Shown: positions 19,601 through 29,303, counted from the stretch's first letter. The stretch: DNA of 64,000 nucleotides from Plutella xylostella (GCF_932276165.1 NC_063999.1:6078501-6142500); one strand, 5' to 3'. Notes: generated by a model from the sequence alone, not told the origin. A program made the numbers and translations.

Positions 19601-19938
19601 GGCAAGCGAGTGATGTTGGTATAGGGTCAGACTCCGACAGTGTGTTATCAGGCTCGGAAGGAGTCGATGACAATTTGATGTTCAATAACGCCGCACGTAA
19701 CAAGCGCTCTGCTAATGTCGGCGCACAGTACACGAACGAAAATGAAGATGCTGATAAGTTAAATGACCGTGCTGAAATGGCTGCAGAATCACAAAAACTG
19801 TCTGACCATAACATGAATCTTGCTTACCAAGAAAACGATGCGTTTGGCCCTCTGCCTAGAAACTATGAAGGTGAATTGAACAGGTATAAAAGGATACGTC
19901 GTGTGAAACATCTCCCCGCTTCCCATGATAATGAATAA
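16526..19938 (+). CDS. Secreted acidic protein with many dibasic sites (granin- or prohormone-like, unidentified)
   Basis: Four exons chain in phase: 16526-16623, 16955-17042, 17445-17558, 18100-19938, giving 712 residues. The start is followed by a textbook signal peptide (MRFTKVLLLFSSFLVFAIA, cleavage likely before KPAYIN). The mature part is hydrophilic, Asp/Glu/Asn-rich, with one obvious cysteine (FCNRDD) and no membrane segment. Candidate furin/prohormone-convertase sites are numerous: RQRR, AIKR, LRKR, NKR, IRKR, RVKR, VKKR, NKKR, RNKR, RYKR, RIRR. I see no Gly directly before a dibasic site, so no amidated neuropeptide is predicted. A helical stretch (DKLTTDELEQLLSTLSED) lies near the middle. 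Architecture recalls granins or a propeptide precursor, but I do not recognise the family. AATAAA lies at 20113-20118. Gene existence is well supported; function is unknown. Confidence 0.82.
16955..17042 (+). CDS. Secreted-precursor exon 2, acidic
   Basis: Acceptor tttccag ends at 16954, donor gtaatt at 17043. Encodes EEAEEGDYDAIDEEGGVEEP and more, extremely Glu/Asp-rich. Phase 2 in, 0 out. Confidence 0.8.
17445..17558 (+). CDS. Secreted-precursor exon 3
   Basis: Acceptor gctttcag ends at 17444, donor gtcagt at 17559; 38 codons in phase 0. Encodes DSRANYDAEEEPPSGPEAE then a basic helix RQLRRARLQARIQAQ. Its 3' half recurs at 17777-17852. Confidence 0.8.
17587..17753 (+). mobile_element. 5'-truncated RTE-type LINE 3' end with 11-bp target duplication
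   Basis: Flanked by gtatgtagcag at 17576-17586 and again at 17754-17764. The insert encodes the end of an RTE-like ORF (WRALGEAYVQQWTAIGR then stop) and a short tgatgatgataatgag tail. Inserted in the intron after exon 3; a relative lies inverted at 26992-27085. Confidence 0.85.
17776..17852 (+). pseudogene. Partial duplicate of exon 3 with its 5' splice site
   Basis: 76 bases copy the end of exon 3 and continue into the same intron start (gtcagttgg). The frame is intact: SGPEAERQMRRARLQ then ARMQAQAEDR, with only Leu-to-Met and Ile-to-Met differences. There is no good acceptor in front (gatataag is possible), so it may be dead or an occasional alternative exon. Confidence 0.75.
18100..19938 (+). 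CDS. Secreted-precursor exon 4, main body and stop
   Basis: Acceptor aatttccag ends at 18099; open in phase 0 for 612 codons to TAA at 19936. Carries nearly all the dibasic sites. The C-terminus runs GELNRYKRIRRVKHLPASHD and ends. The open frame extends upstream to 18001 in intron, which is not taken as coding because exon 3 joins exactly at 18100. Confidence 0.85.
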   Translation, partial: NADEESEQTVQDSEDADEDPEPQDNRQRSATDYENEERPRPRQHTPARNRYKHYRQREYDARNNRMPQQNLDDEAALENSGSVHNQKQKYSNVEYSDANDDSDYENYRNYNTMNAKNKKGKIDSSFYGNITANRQRRHADVQNATSAPVEKPAGEVAKKEEEAAIKRHIDKLTTDELEQLLSTLSEDKRTLLAKIIMDNDKNINAAKLIDNSDLRKREITKKAGAMNENNLIDSNQLDEKAQGGADISSDVTNLLSGNGTINNMVVEAENITDSTQSALVADKTEVNKEVNLVANAAEPAADPTPKSSDPEQQSPAKTANKREARYDHFRADNSALMDQNLLDEQENFCNRDDQLTDYANEESDMYENNNIRKRHIIYEQENSDINDSMNSLEDSFGNSNTYDEIDSGSDMEPHVRVKRKNPDLVVKKRAAALLPESKVAYVPFRTENEDDDTAEANEFEDDGLYVRPSNLEGDLNNKEVPQSKVRSNKKRFNFRASDSNRQASDVGIGSDSDSVLSGSEGVDDNLMFNNAARNKRSANVGAQYTNENEDADKLNDRAEMAAESQKLSDHNMNLAYQENDAFGPLPRNYEGELNRYKRIRRVKHLPASHDNE

Positions 19939-20112
19939 CTTTAGTTCATAGTGTCCAAGAGCTTCTAATGTATGATACTAAGGTATAGTCCATTTCAACT
20001 TAAATAGTAGGTACTTATCGTTAATTTAGTTTATAGTTAATTTACCATGTTTTATAGTAGTTGTTTATAAGATTCAATGTTATGGATTTGCTGTTTGTAT
20101 GTATCTAATTAT

Positions 20113-20118
20113 AATAAA
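20113..20118 (+). terminator. Poly(A) signal of the secreted-precursor gene
   Basis: AATAAA 175 bases after the stop codon, in an AT-rich tail. Confidence 0.7.
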
Positions 20119-20410
20119 TATTTCTATTGACTCATAATAATTTGTATCTTTTCTGACTCACTCCTCAAAGTTTGGCCGGTATCAGTATCGTACGTTTCGG
20201 ACCAAGTTTGGTTACAATAGGGGGCGGACCTGTGTGAATTTCTATTCAAAGAATACTGATGCCTTAATAGAACAACGCAGACTCGATGCGATGCGTACCT
20301 CAAGGCGACGATAGGTACATAGGTATAGATAGGGTATAGGTATTCGGTCAAGATGTTCAGGGAAGCTGATGGAAGTAACCTGTTGAGTCATTTATTGGGT
20401 AAACTATAAT

Positions 20411-20495
20411 GTGGCAAGTTACTTGGCGACCCTCCTTGCGGGGTGAAAGAAGTGGCGGGGGCGAGGTAGCACGACATGCTACACACGTAGAAAAG
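20411..20495 (+). repeat. Dispersed repeat, inverted relative at 27895-28060
   Basis: tggcaagttacttggcgacc and ctccttgcggggtgaaagaa reappear as the reverse complement near 28020-28060. Ends unresolved. Confidence 0.7.
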
Positions 20496-20699
20496 TGTGC
20501 CCGGATTAATCTCGCGATAGCTTGTAACTATTTCTGACGTAAGTAAAATTTTATTCTATGAGTGTTCCCGTAAATGTCATATTTAGCTTAAAATTTATAG
20601 TTTGACAGCATTAAAATTTGGATGTTTACCTTCAGAATATCTACCAATTTGAATTTATTTATGTAAAAGTGTTTTATTTTATAAATCAATTTCCATGTC

Positions 20700-21339
20700 A
20701 CTTTCATGTTCACTCTCTGTTTGAACTTGTTCATCGCCGTGTAGCTCATCTGACAGAAATAGGCAGAAATACACTGCTATACGTAATCACTGCAATAAGG
20801 TGTGTAGGGATGCACAACGACGCCATATTCACGAATCGGTTCAAAACGGTGACCCAGCTAAAGTCTGGAATTTCCTCAGGTCGCTAGGAGTTGGTAGATC
20901 TCGTTCTGATTCTATTCCCAAGGACATAGACATTAACTGTCTTAACCAGCATTTCACATCCTCTGTGGCCATGAATAGTGCTACTAAACACAACACACTG
21001 AATTTTCTTTCATCTCAACCAACTCCTGACATTTCCTTATTTAACTTCAGTGACTTTACCGATTGTGACGTTAAGAAGAGCATACTACATATCACATCGA
21101 ATGCGATCGGTACTGACAGTATCAGTCGGAACATGGTTCTTCCTATTCTTGACATAATCCTCCCAGTAATCACACACATCCTTAACTATTCCATTTCCTC
21201 TAAAACATTCCCATCCGCTTGGAAAGATGCTCAAGTCACTCCCTTGCCCAAGAAATCCAATCCATCTCTTGCTGACTTCCGTCCTATTTCCATCCTTCCC
21301 TTCCTTTCCAAGGTACTCGAACGTCTGGTCCATTACCAG
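20700..21339 (+). pseudogene. LINE reverse transcriptase, 5' part (interrupted)
   Basis: Open frame readable from about 20780 to 21339, encoding the linker and start of a non-LTR reverse transcriptase: CNKVCRDAQRRHIHES, SAWKDAQVTPLPKKSN, DFRPISILPFLSKVLERLV. It stops at HYQ where a 2.1-kb element begins, and continues in the same frame at 23444. The endonuclease region is missing, so the copy is 5'-truncated as well. Style is CR1/Jockey-like; exact clade not determined. Confidence 0.88.
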
Positions 21340-23440
21340 GGGCGCGATTCACATCTCAACCGAAATATTTGTAAAGCGATACGAACGAGTTACGAGATGA
21401 AATCCGCAATGTTTAAAAACGCGATTCATAGCACACATACTTTGATCTCGTTTTCATATCGCTAGTTCGTATTTGGATGGCTTGAGTGAAATGAATGAAA
21501 CTATATTTTTTTTAATTGCCATGCAAAAATTATAAATACTACCACTAATTGTTTTAAATAATTTTGTTCCTACAGTATATTTTGTTGGAATTAGTGTCGA
21601 TAGCAAGTATCAAGAAACAGCTTTTTAATTCAACGTTGAAGAAATTCATAACCTGTGGCACTTTTGACAGCCGCCATGTTTTCTCCATAAAAACATTGAT
21701 TTTCTTTGCTCATTTCATCCAAAATTGAATTGAATTGAATTCTTTGCTCATTTTCGTGTCAACGTAGTTTTTTTGGAAAATAAGAAGAAAGGAAGTTTAA
21801 CTTACTTAGAGAAATACGACTGAGACATGTAAGTATCAATGTATTAACCTATTTTTTTTGAAATATAAATGTTACCGGTTGTAGTCAAGAAGGTATTGTA
21901 ATTTACGATGTATCCAATTTCTGTTTTGAATTGTTTTAGAAACACAAGCAGCAGCCGATGTGCTTGAGTAGCAGAAGGAGCAACTGCGTTGTGAGAGGGC
22001 CACGGCTTCAGCCCTCACAATGATAGCTGATTAGCTGAAGTAATGAACAGACAGGCTGCAGTCAATGAGAGGCTTCTTGAGGAGGGGTTCCTCATATGGA
22101 AAAAGGTAGGTTATTCCTAAATGTTTGGCTAAATAATAGAATAGAATTTAACTTCATTGTTACCCCAATAATGTCTTAGGAAAACTGGTGTTGAATATTT
22201 ATGTTACAGCGTAGTTTTGTTTAGTATCTGTCTGTAATTTTTTAGAACAATATCATACTGAACTTTTCATTTTGTCTTTTCTAGGCTAATGAAAGGAACA
22301 ATCAAGACCAGACTTAAAGTAAAATAATACGTATACATAATTTATATCGGAATAAGTACAAAATATTTTTGTAGGTATATGTTTTAACTATAAATTGAAA
22401 ATCCACAGATTTTAGCGGCGACGCAGTTGCGCGACCAGTGAAGCTCTGGCTCCGCGACCGGCGTGGAGCGCGCGGTCAGCGCGGCGCTGCTGCGGCTGCT
22501 GCGCGGGAGGATCCCGTCCCTGCGCAATCTGCGCATGCGCCTGGCCTTCAATGACCTCACGCCTCTCTTCTTCCTCTTCTTCATGCGTCAATTCAAACAG
22601 AGGAGCACCTGTGATTACTGATTACCTAAGTTCCTATATACAATAATAGTTTAATAATTGTTAACAAAATATTGTATATATAAGTATTAATAATTACTTA
22701 TACAAAAGGCTAAAAGCATTTTGTACCAGCCAACCTATAGGAGAGAATATGAGAAAAATAATAAGACTTTAATCTTTGATTGCCATTATCTGTAGCTTTA
22801 TTAAGTGGTAAAGGGACCTAATTACTACCTATATTTTTTTAGTATTTGTGATAATTCATAGAATTTATTAGTTCTATCAATAAATAAAATATTCATGCAT
22901 TACAATGTGTTTAATTCATTAACTTACAATTTGCACACTGAGGGAATGTGTATGCTTTCGGTTAAAATATTCTTCCTCATTCTGCGAGGGCCTCAGGCCA
23001 AAACCCACACCAATCAAATAAATATCACTAATACAAGCTTACTATAAAGGAAAATTACGAATTCGGTAAAGATGGAAACGTATCTCGTAGGGATGGCTGT
23101 CCGGCTGAAAAATGGCTTGAAGATCTTGGAGAGATGCGTACAAGGTCAATTTCACTTTTAGCAGTATTTTCTGAAAACGATCTAACAATTTCACCCTTTT
23201 CTTCGAAAGTTTAAAATCGCTAAAACGTCAAAATATGACAGATAAGCGATATCAAAAAGTTCAACAAAAATGACATGAATCGCGTCATTCTCCATTCCGT
23301 TCATTCATTTTGCGATCTCGAAACGATCTTACTATGTAGCTTGTTTTTAGTGCCATGTGAATCGCAAATTCATAGCTCGTTCGTAAAAATCTGAAAACGA
23401 GATGAAAACGAAGTTGTTTTTTGTGACACGAATCACCCTC
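21340..23440. mobile_element. 2.1-kb DNA transposon (Harbinger-like?) inserted in the LINE
   Basis: Begins gggcgcgattcacatctc and ends ...gtgacacgaatcaccctc; these match as imperfect inverted termini (12 of 18). A CAG flanks each side (21337-21339 and 23441-23443), and removing the insert plus one CAG restores the LINE frame. A 3-bp target duplication and G-rich ends suggest PIF/Harbinger. Subterminal sequences repeat gcgattca and tctcgttttca in both orientations. An internal decayed frame near 21950-22315 encodes MNRQAAVNERLLEEGF and reaches a splice-like gtagg, then ANERNNQDQ. No intact transposase is seen. Confidence 0.75.
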
Positions 23441-23443
23441 CAG

Positions 23444-24709
23444 CTGAATGCATTCCTAGTGCGAAACAACTTAATGAATCCGTACCAATCTGGGTTCCGC
23501 CCGGGACATAGCACTGTAACGGCCTTAGTGAAAATCACTGACGACGTTCGTCAGGGTATGGAGAATGGTGAGCTGACGGTGCTGTCACTACTCGATTTTA
23601 GCAATGCCTTCAATACAGTCGATTATGACATACTATTGGGGATATTGCGCTCTCTTAATGTATCTCCAACGGTAATTGACTGGTTTCATAGTTACTTGCA
23701 CGGGCGCCGGCAGCGAATCCGTATTGAGGAGTCATTCTCTCTATGGTGCAGCACAACGGCCGGAGTCCCGCAAGGTGGCGTGTTGTCCCCTCTTCTCTTT
23801 GCCATATTTATTAACAGTATTTCTAATCACTTATCTTCTTCCTACCACCTTTATGCAGATGATCTACAAATATACAGCCATGCGCCTTTATCAGATCTCT
23901 CCGTTGCAATCAACAGAACAAATACTGACCTAGAACATATTTTGAAGTGGAGCAGTGACTTCGGCCTAAGAGTCAATCCGACTAAAACCCAGGTGATCAT
24001 TCTTGGCAGCCCTAGATTTATTTCCATGATTGACTTCGATTCCCTTCCACCAGTTATTTTTGATGGTGTACATATAGAGTGGAGTAAAGAAGTTAAAAAC
24101 TTGGGGGTGTATCTGGACAGATCCATGACATGGAAAAAGCAGCTGGAAGTAGTTAGTAGAAAGATGTTTGCTTCTGCAGGTTCACTTCGCAGATTGCGGA
24201 ATTTCTTGCCCACTTCCACCAAAATTGAGCTTTCTCAGTCTTTACTTCTACCTATTTTAGATTATGCCGATTCTTGCTATCCAGATTTAACTGAGGAGCA
24301 GTTAAATAAGCTTGAGCGACTCCAAAATTTTTCTATACGGTTTATATTTGGCTTACGCAAATATGACCATGTTTCCGACTTTCGCGCGAAACTCAAGTGG
24401 CTCCCCATTCGTCTTCGTCGCAATGCCCACATTCTTTCACTTTTATATTCCATACTCTTTAACCCAACATACCCCGCTTACTTAAAAGAACGCTTTCAGC
24501 TTCGATGTGAATCTCACAACCTGACACTGCGCTCTACCCACAATCTCCGCCTTAATATCCCTCCTAATACCACTAAATTCTTCAGTGCTTCTTACACAGT
24601 ACGTGCTATCACTTTGTGGAATGATCTTCCTTCAAAAATCCGACAAGCACCAACTCAGGAAACCTTTAAGAGAATGGTGAAGGAACACTACCTTAAATCA
24701 ACTGTTTAG
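23444..24709 (+). pseudogene. LINE reverse transcriptase, 3' part
   Basis: Frame resumes with LNAFLVRNNLMNPYQSGFRP and runs 421 codons to TAG. Motif A LLDFSNAFNTV, motif B AGVPQGGVLSPLLF and catalytic YADD (motif C) are intact. The thumb and C-terminal region ends LWNDLPSKIRQAPTQ...KEHYLKSTV. With the 5' part it forms one retrotransposon ORF2 broken only by the 21340-23440 insert. Confidence 0.92.
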
Positions 24710-25129
24710 CTGTTATCAGATCATTAAATATGTATTAAAAATCATGTATGTAGGTATAATATGTATGATATGTATGTGTATGTATATGATGTATGTATGT
24801 ATATATGTGTTTGTATATATTTATATATGTATTATATTGTATATAATAATACATGTAGTAGGCGTATGTACTTGTGTGTATTTTTTATTTATTTTTTGCT
24901 TATATTTAGTGTGTAGTTAGATAATAATAACTTAAATTATACTATATTCCTTGAGTAAGTACACTGAACCCCTTTTATATCTCTAGTCCATCCATCCAAA
25001 GGTTGTCTGGAAGAGATCGCTATAAGCGATAAGACCGCCTTTTGTACCCTAGTTAAGTGTCTATGTAAAATTGTTAATCATTTCTTGGTGTACAAATAAA
25101 GAGTACTCTATCTATCTATCTATCTATCA
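24710..25129 (+). mobile_element. LINE 3' UTR and (TATC)n tail
   Basis: A TG/TA-rich low-complexity stretch (24740-24890) is followed by a conserved tail: ccaaaggttgtctggaagag, atcgctataagcgataagac, cgccttttgtaccc, gtgtacaaataaag and then ctatctatctatc. Truncated relatives of this tail occur at 26915-27150 and, inverted, around 62704-62965. The tetranucleotide end fits CR1-like elements. Confidence 0.8.
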
Positions 25130-25285
25130 TCCTCATCTTCATCATCGTTTTCATTAACTTCAATTATAAATCTAAGACAAAAACCAAAAAACATTATACC
25201 TACTTTGAAGTATAATGTACTAGAGTACGCCAGTCATATTAGTTCAGTGTATACCTATAATATTTTATGTTTAATTTACATTAAA

Positions 25286-25318
25286 TCCTTACTAATATTA
25301 TAAATGCGAAAGTAACTG

Positions 25319-25369
<51 letters not shown>

Positions 25370-25521
25370 TACTCTTTCACGCCAAAACTACTGAACGGAT
25401 TTGAATGAAATTTGGTATACATATGGTCTAGACCCTGGGAAAGAACATAGGCTACTTTTTATCCCGGAATTCCCACGGGAAAACTTTTTAAGGCGAAGCG
25501 AAGCTCGCGGGCCACAGCTAG
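25286..25521 (+). mobile_element. Non-autonomous Helitron-like element with (CTGT)n array
   Basis: Starts cttactaatattataaatgcg, carries about 13 CTGT units (25318-25370), then cacgccaaaactactgaacg and ends cgcgggccacagctag/t, a Helitron CTAG-type 3' end. An opposite-strand copy is at 51745-51974. Confidence 0.85.
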
Positions 25522-25576
25522 TTATAAATAAACAATAACATACCTGTCCAATACATCGTCAAATACTCTATCAGAT

Positions 25577-25702
25577 TTATAATATTCGTCTTAATTTTTT
25601 ATGACAATGGTCGTCACAATTTTTCCACTTTTCAGGCGAATAATTAGAAAAAAACAACTCAAAGTCTTTTATCTCTTTATCTAAGTTAGAGTCAATCGAT
25701 GT
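25577..25702 (-). pseudogene. Tc1/IS630-type transposase, C-terminal end (distal fragment)
   Basis: On the minus strand the transposase frame broken at 27395 resumes after the 8-bp site and runs SIDSNLDKEIKDFELFFSNY ... KKLRRIL to a TAA at 25577-25579. The join is seamless once the 25703-27394 insert and one copy of the 8-bp duplication are ignored. Confidence 0.82.
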
Positions 25703-25929
25703 CCTTTGTTCCCATCGAGTCACACATCAAACCTGTCACACTGTATACAGTTGGGAATTCTTCATGAAAAGTGTGCCATCTAGTCACAGTGTTACTCGAT
25801 GGGAGTGTTACTCGTTGGGAATGATTTATTTCTGAATTCCCAACCAGCCGCTGTAACGGGATGGGAACATAAACTAGAAAATTCCCAACTGTTCTCCCGT
25901 TACTCGTTAAGATTTGTTCAGTGATGATG

Positions 25930-26910
25930 AATGATGATGATGCCTAACCAGTGATAGGTACTGTGACTTATACCGTGTGTTGTTTTTCGGACCCGACAAA
26001 CTTTAAGGGTGGATTCTACGAGTAATTTCATCGAGAAAAAACCCCCATATGTGGGGTCAAATCTCAATATTCTAGAAATGGCGGCCATTTTAAAGTTGCT
26101 TTGAACTTTTTTTTATGTAACTTTTAAGCAGTTGTGAATATTTTAAATGAATAGAGATGACTTTTTGCGGATAATAGCATTTTATTTCATGTCCGTAAGG
26201 CGTTAAATCTCGAGATGATTTTCTAAACGAAGAAGAAAATGTAATTTAAGTTACTTAGACCCCCACATATGATATTAATTATCATTTAATATTACGATTT
26301 TTTTTATTTTCGTTTCTTGAAAAAGTATGAAAATAGAAATAATTATTCCGAACAATCAAATAAGTTTTATTAAACTAGTTAACAATAAAATTATAAAATC
26401 AAAACCGATTTGTAAAATCCAATCATTTTTTTTCTATGAATGATAGATAGATACTGGGTGGGTAGTACAGCAGTAGCCACAAAATAATAAAGAAAATGAA
26501 AACTTTCATTTCCCAAATTTTGCGTGGAGGTGACTTTATGGCAGTTTGATATTTACTTATCGACTCATATCTGCTCTGCTTCACCATGAAGAAATAATTA
26601 GGTACTTCCGAAGTAACTACCTCAGATTAATGATGATCTGGCGCTTACACCGCGGGCGCGCCTCGGACATAGACCGAAGATGCAGATGATCTCAAAATAA
26701 TGGCGAAAATTATGGGGACCAACACCGATCTTACGTACTTATTTATTTATTTTATTCGGAAAACTTAAACTAGTTAAAACTTAATATTACTAATTTGCAT
26801 AACAGCCATGTAGTAGTTATAGTTATCGCATATGGTGGAATTCAGATCCATTGGACTCTTGTATTGGCTCAAAAGACTTGATGAGGTTTCACTAGCGCCA
26901 TCTACCTTAA
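25930..26910. other. Interior of the 8-bp-TSD element, no gene seen
   Basis: AT-rich and without a supported coding frame. Confidence 0.5.
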
Positions 26911-26914
26911 TCTC

Positions 26915-27150
26915 TTATTCCCTCCATCCAAAGGTTGTCTGGCAGAGATCGCTTTTAGTGATAGGACCGCCTTTCGTACCCTAATTAGGTTCATCATCTT
27001 TAGCCTATAGCAGTCCACTGCTGGACGTAGGCCTCTCCCAAAGCACGCCACTGGATGTGATATTTAGCTTTCCGCATCCAAATTAAGTTACAACTTGTAT
27101 ATTTTATTATTCTTTTGGGGTGTACAAATAAAGTGTATTCTATTCTATAA
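26915..27150 (+). mobile_element. Truncated CR1-like LINE tail, itself hit by an RTE fragment
   Basis: ccaaaggttgtctggcagag ... cgcctttcgtaccctaatta, then an inverted RTE end (about 26992-27085, agcagtccactgctggacgt), then tggggtgtacaaataaagtg and a tctattctat tail. It therefore holds one LINE tail within the DNA element and another LINE within that tail. Confidence 0.75.
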
Positions 27151-27394
27151 TCGGTTTGGTCTATGGTGGAAAATTCTTCATTGAAAATCCCAGCAAGTTA
27201 CTGTGACTTGTTGGGAATTTTTATTTTCATAGTCCCAACTAGTTACAGTGTTACAGTTGTATGTGACACGTTGGGAATGAAGGAAAAGGGTGTTTCAACG
27301 AGTAACAGAGTGTGGACTGATGGGAATTTTGAACATAAAATTCCCAACGAGTAACAGTGTGACTGGTTGAGGTGTGACTGGCTGGGAACAAAGG

Positions 27395-27600
27395 ATCGAT
27401 GTTCTTGCGAGCTCGCCTTTCACGTACCGCCACAAAAGTTCAATAGGATTTAATTTCGGGTGGTATGGGGGTAGGCGAAGCACGATATGACCATTTTCTT
27501 TAAAAATTTCATCAATTTTGTAATTTTTCTTTGTGTTTTGCTCAATTACTTTCATTAAATCACATAAATTTTGGTTGCTTTCCTTGTTACAAGAACTGAC
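27395..27600 (-). pseudogene. Tc1/IS630-type transposase, proximal fragment
   Basis: Minus-strand frame encoding SNQNLCDLMKVIEQNTKKN and then LRLPPYHPKLNPIELLWRYVK, the hallmark of the IS630/Tc1 DDE catalytic end: the last acidic residue is the Glu of NPIE. Frame is lost upstream, so the copy is 5'-truncated; downstream it is interrupted by the 25703-27394 element. Confidence 0.85.
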
Positions 27601-27894
27601 AACTGACGCACTGTCATATGGACTCTTCGTCTTTGTTGTTTACTTTTTCGTATCTGACTGCGCAGTACCAACCTTTAGCCGCGTAGCATGACTGATCCGG
27701 TACGCTGTTCTACAAGAAGCCCCTATATTGAGACATTATACGATTTGTTGTTTTTAACGTTATTTTGTTGACGAATTATAGATACCTAATAATAATATAA
27801 TGATAATATTAAAAAGGCCTCAACACTCATCCTAAGACTAATGGTCTCAGGATCAATGATCTCATGTGGGTCGCACTCAAATTATGACAGATTA

Positions 27895-28060
27895 TATAAG
27901 ACATGTGGCCGCCTCGGCTGCGCGGCCGAGACTGCCGTAACAATGACATGCAGTGCACACGTTGCCCTTCCCCGCTACCCTCCCGCTACCCGCTGTCGTC
28001 TTAGGTACCTCGTCCCCTCCGCGTCTTTCACCCCGCAAGGAGGGTCGCCAAGCAACTTGC
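27895..28060 (-). repeat. Dispersed repeat, inverted relative of 20411-20495
   Basis: Contains tctttcaccccgcaaggagg and gtcgccaagcaacttgcca, the reverse complement of the earlier copy. GC-rich compared with its flanks. Confidence 0.65.
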
Positions 28061-28234
28061 CAATCTATATTTATGGTAGTAGGTGCCTAATTTTCAATGT
28101 TATCTCTAGCCCTACTGGCGGGATAAATAAGGCCTAGGTCACAGTGTTGTGGTGCACCTCAGCTTTCTGGGGTACCTTGTCGACTTTCCTATTGCGTTTA
28201 CCACTTGTAATTTTATTATTGTAACTGTAAATTA

Positions 28235-28356
28235 AGGGCGTCTTGCACAACAAAGTTAAATAAAATTAAATCTATGACCTCTTGCTCTGACATTATACTG
28301 TCAGAGCAAGAGACAAACTATTTAATTTTATTTAACTTTGTTAGGCAAGACGCCCT
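28235..28356. mobile_element. Palindromic MITE, 122 bp
   Basis: agggcgtcttgcacaacaaa on the left is matched by tttgttaggcaagacgccct on the right, and the inner sequence pairs almost to the centre (cttgctctgaca / tgtcagagcaag). Flanked by TAA/TAA, compatible with a short TA-type duplication. Confidence 0.88.
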
Positions 28357-28706
28357 AAATATATCTCTGATAAAAAAAACACTGTTGTGGATTATTGGCA
28401 TTTTAATTAGGTATTTTTGTGCTACGCATTGTAAGCATTTCACATAATTATGTATTACACATGTAAGCTATAAAACAAAAAGTAAAACCATGGCATCCCC
28501 TAGGAGTGAAGACTTTGTGATAGTATGTTAACCACCTAATTAGTCATAAATAATTAAAAAGTTAGCGCACTAGCTCAGATTACTATTATGAAGCTTGTAG
28601 TGTGCTAGTACCACACTGGTGGCTGCTGCTCCTCGTGGTGCCCAACACGGGACTTCTATGAAATGGTATTATTGAGACTCATTTCTTGTCCAATGCATTT
28701 TTTAGT

Positions 28707-29303
28707 TCAAAGCTCATTCCTGCATTGATCATTCTTGGTGTATCTACCATCTGTTAAGGAGTCAGATGGAGTTATCCTCGAAGAAGTATCTGCACCACGA
28801 ACCTGCTGGTTTCGCAACATAGTCATCTCACTGGAGTGGCTCTGATATATGTCATGTTGGTTCATGGATGTTGCTAATGATCTCTCAGAGGAAACTAGTC
28901 TTTCCGCATTGTTAATATCTGATGACTGTGAATGTTGAAATTGTGACTCTCGGACATCACTCTGGATTTTAGAAGTAGACGAAGATGTTCGCGTGCCTCC
29001 GTCCACCACCTGAGAGGAAGTAGAATATTGGGTTGCGGTTCCTCGATCGTTTCCTTCATAAGTCTTGTTGGTGTTTGTGCAGTCACCGTATGCCCCTCTT
29101 ATTTCAGCCAGGCTCCTGTGTGAAGGTGATGATACTTTTGGCGATCCGGAGCCAACTACTTGCGACGAGGTTGAGTAGTCCGTCGGGGTTCCCCGGTTAT
29201 TTCCTTGCTTCTTTGGGCTTCCATCGAGATCTTCGGTCTCTACATTTCTAGTCACCATAACGTATTTTCCACCAATGAGTTTCTTCTCTGTTACTTGCTC
29301 CAT
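28707..29303 (-). CDS. Partial tandem copy of the SAXO-like gene tail, open frame
   Basis: A 198-codon frame (ATG at 29303, stop at 28707) closely matching the segment of the giant gene at about 32030-31380. Shared landmarks include QVTEKKLIGGK(Y/W)VMVTRN, YSTSSQVV, SSERSLATSMNQH and SLTDGRYTKN. It lacks the 29-residue repeats and diverges after YTKN. Several codon-length indels and many substitutions have not broken the frame, hinting at constraint or recent origin. It lies about 1.3 kb past the giant gene's stop on the same strand, so it could be a relic of tandem duplication, a small expressed gene, or an alternative 3' exon of the big gene. I found no convincing acceptor just before the ATG. 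Confidence 0.55.
   Translation of the reverse strand: MEQVTEKKLIGGKYVMVTRNVETEDLDGSPKKQGNNRGTPTDYSTSSQVVGSGSPKVSSPSHRSLAEIRGAYGDCTNTNKTYEGNDRGTATQYSTSSQVVDGGTRTSSSTSKIQSDVRESQFQHSQSSDINNAERLVSSERSLATSMNQHDIYQSHSSEMTMLRNQQVRGADTSSRITPSDSLTDGRYTKNDQCRNEL

Larger units (their letters stand above)
25703..27394. mobile_element. 1.7-kb DNA transposon with 8-bp TSD ATCGATGT
   Basis: ATCGATGT occurs at 25695-25702 and 27395-27402. The termini are cctttgttccc and gggaacaaagg. The outer ~240 bases of each end are related inverted repeats (gagtcacacatcaa/ttgaggtgtgac) and are studded with gttgggaat motifs in both orientations (near 25752, 25818, 25842, 25878, 27211, 27233, 27270, 27340), a pattern typical of transposase-binding subterminal repeats. 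The interior lacks a transposase and itself received LINE fragments. An 8-bp TSD fits hAT, P or Merlin groups; the family is not recognised. Confidence 0.82.

Noticed and set aside
25319..25370. Short regularly spaced repeats resembling an array
   Set aside because: A simple CTGT microsatellite within a Helitron-like element; no spacers, so not CRISPR.
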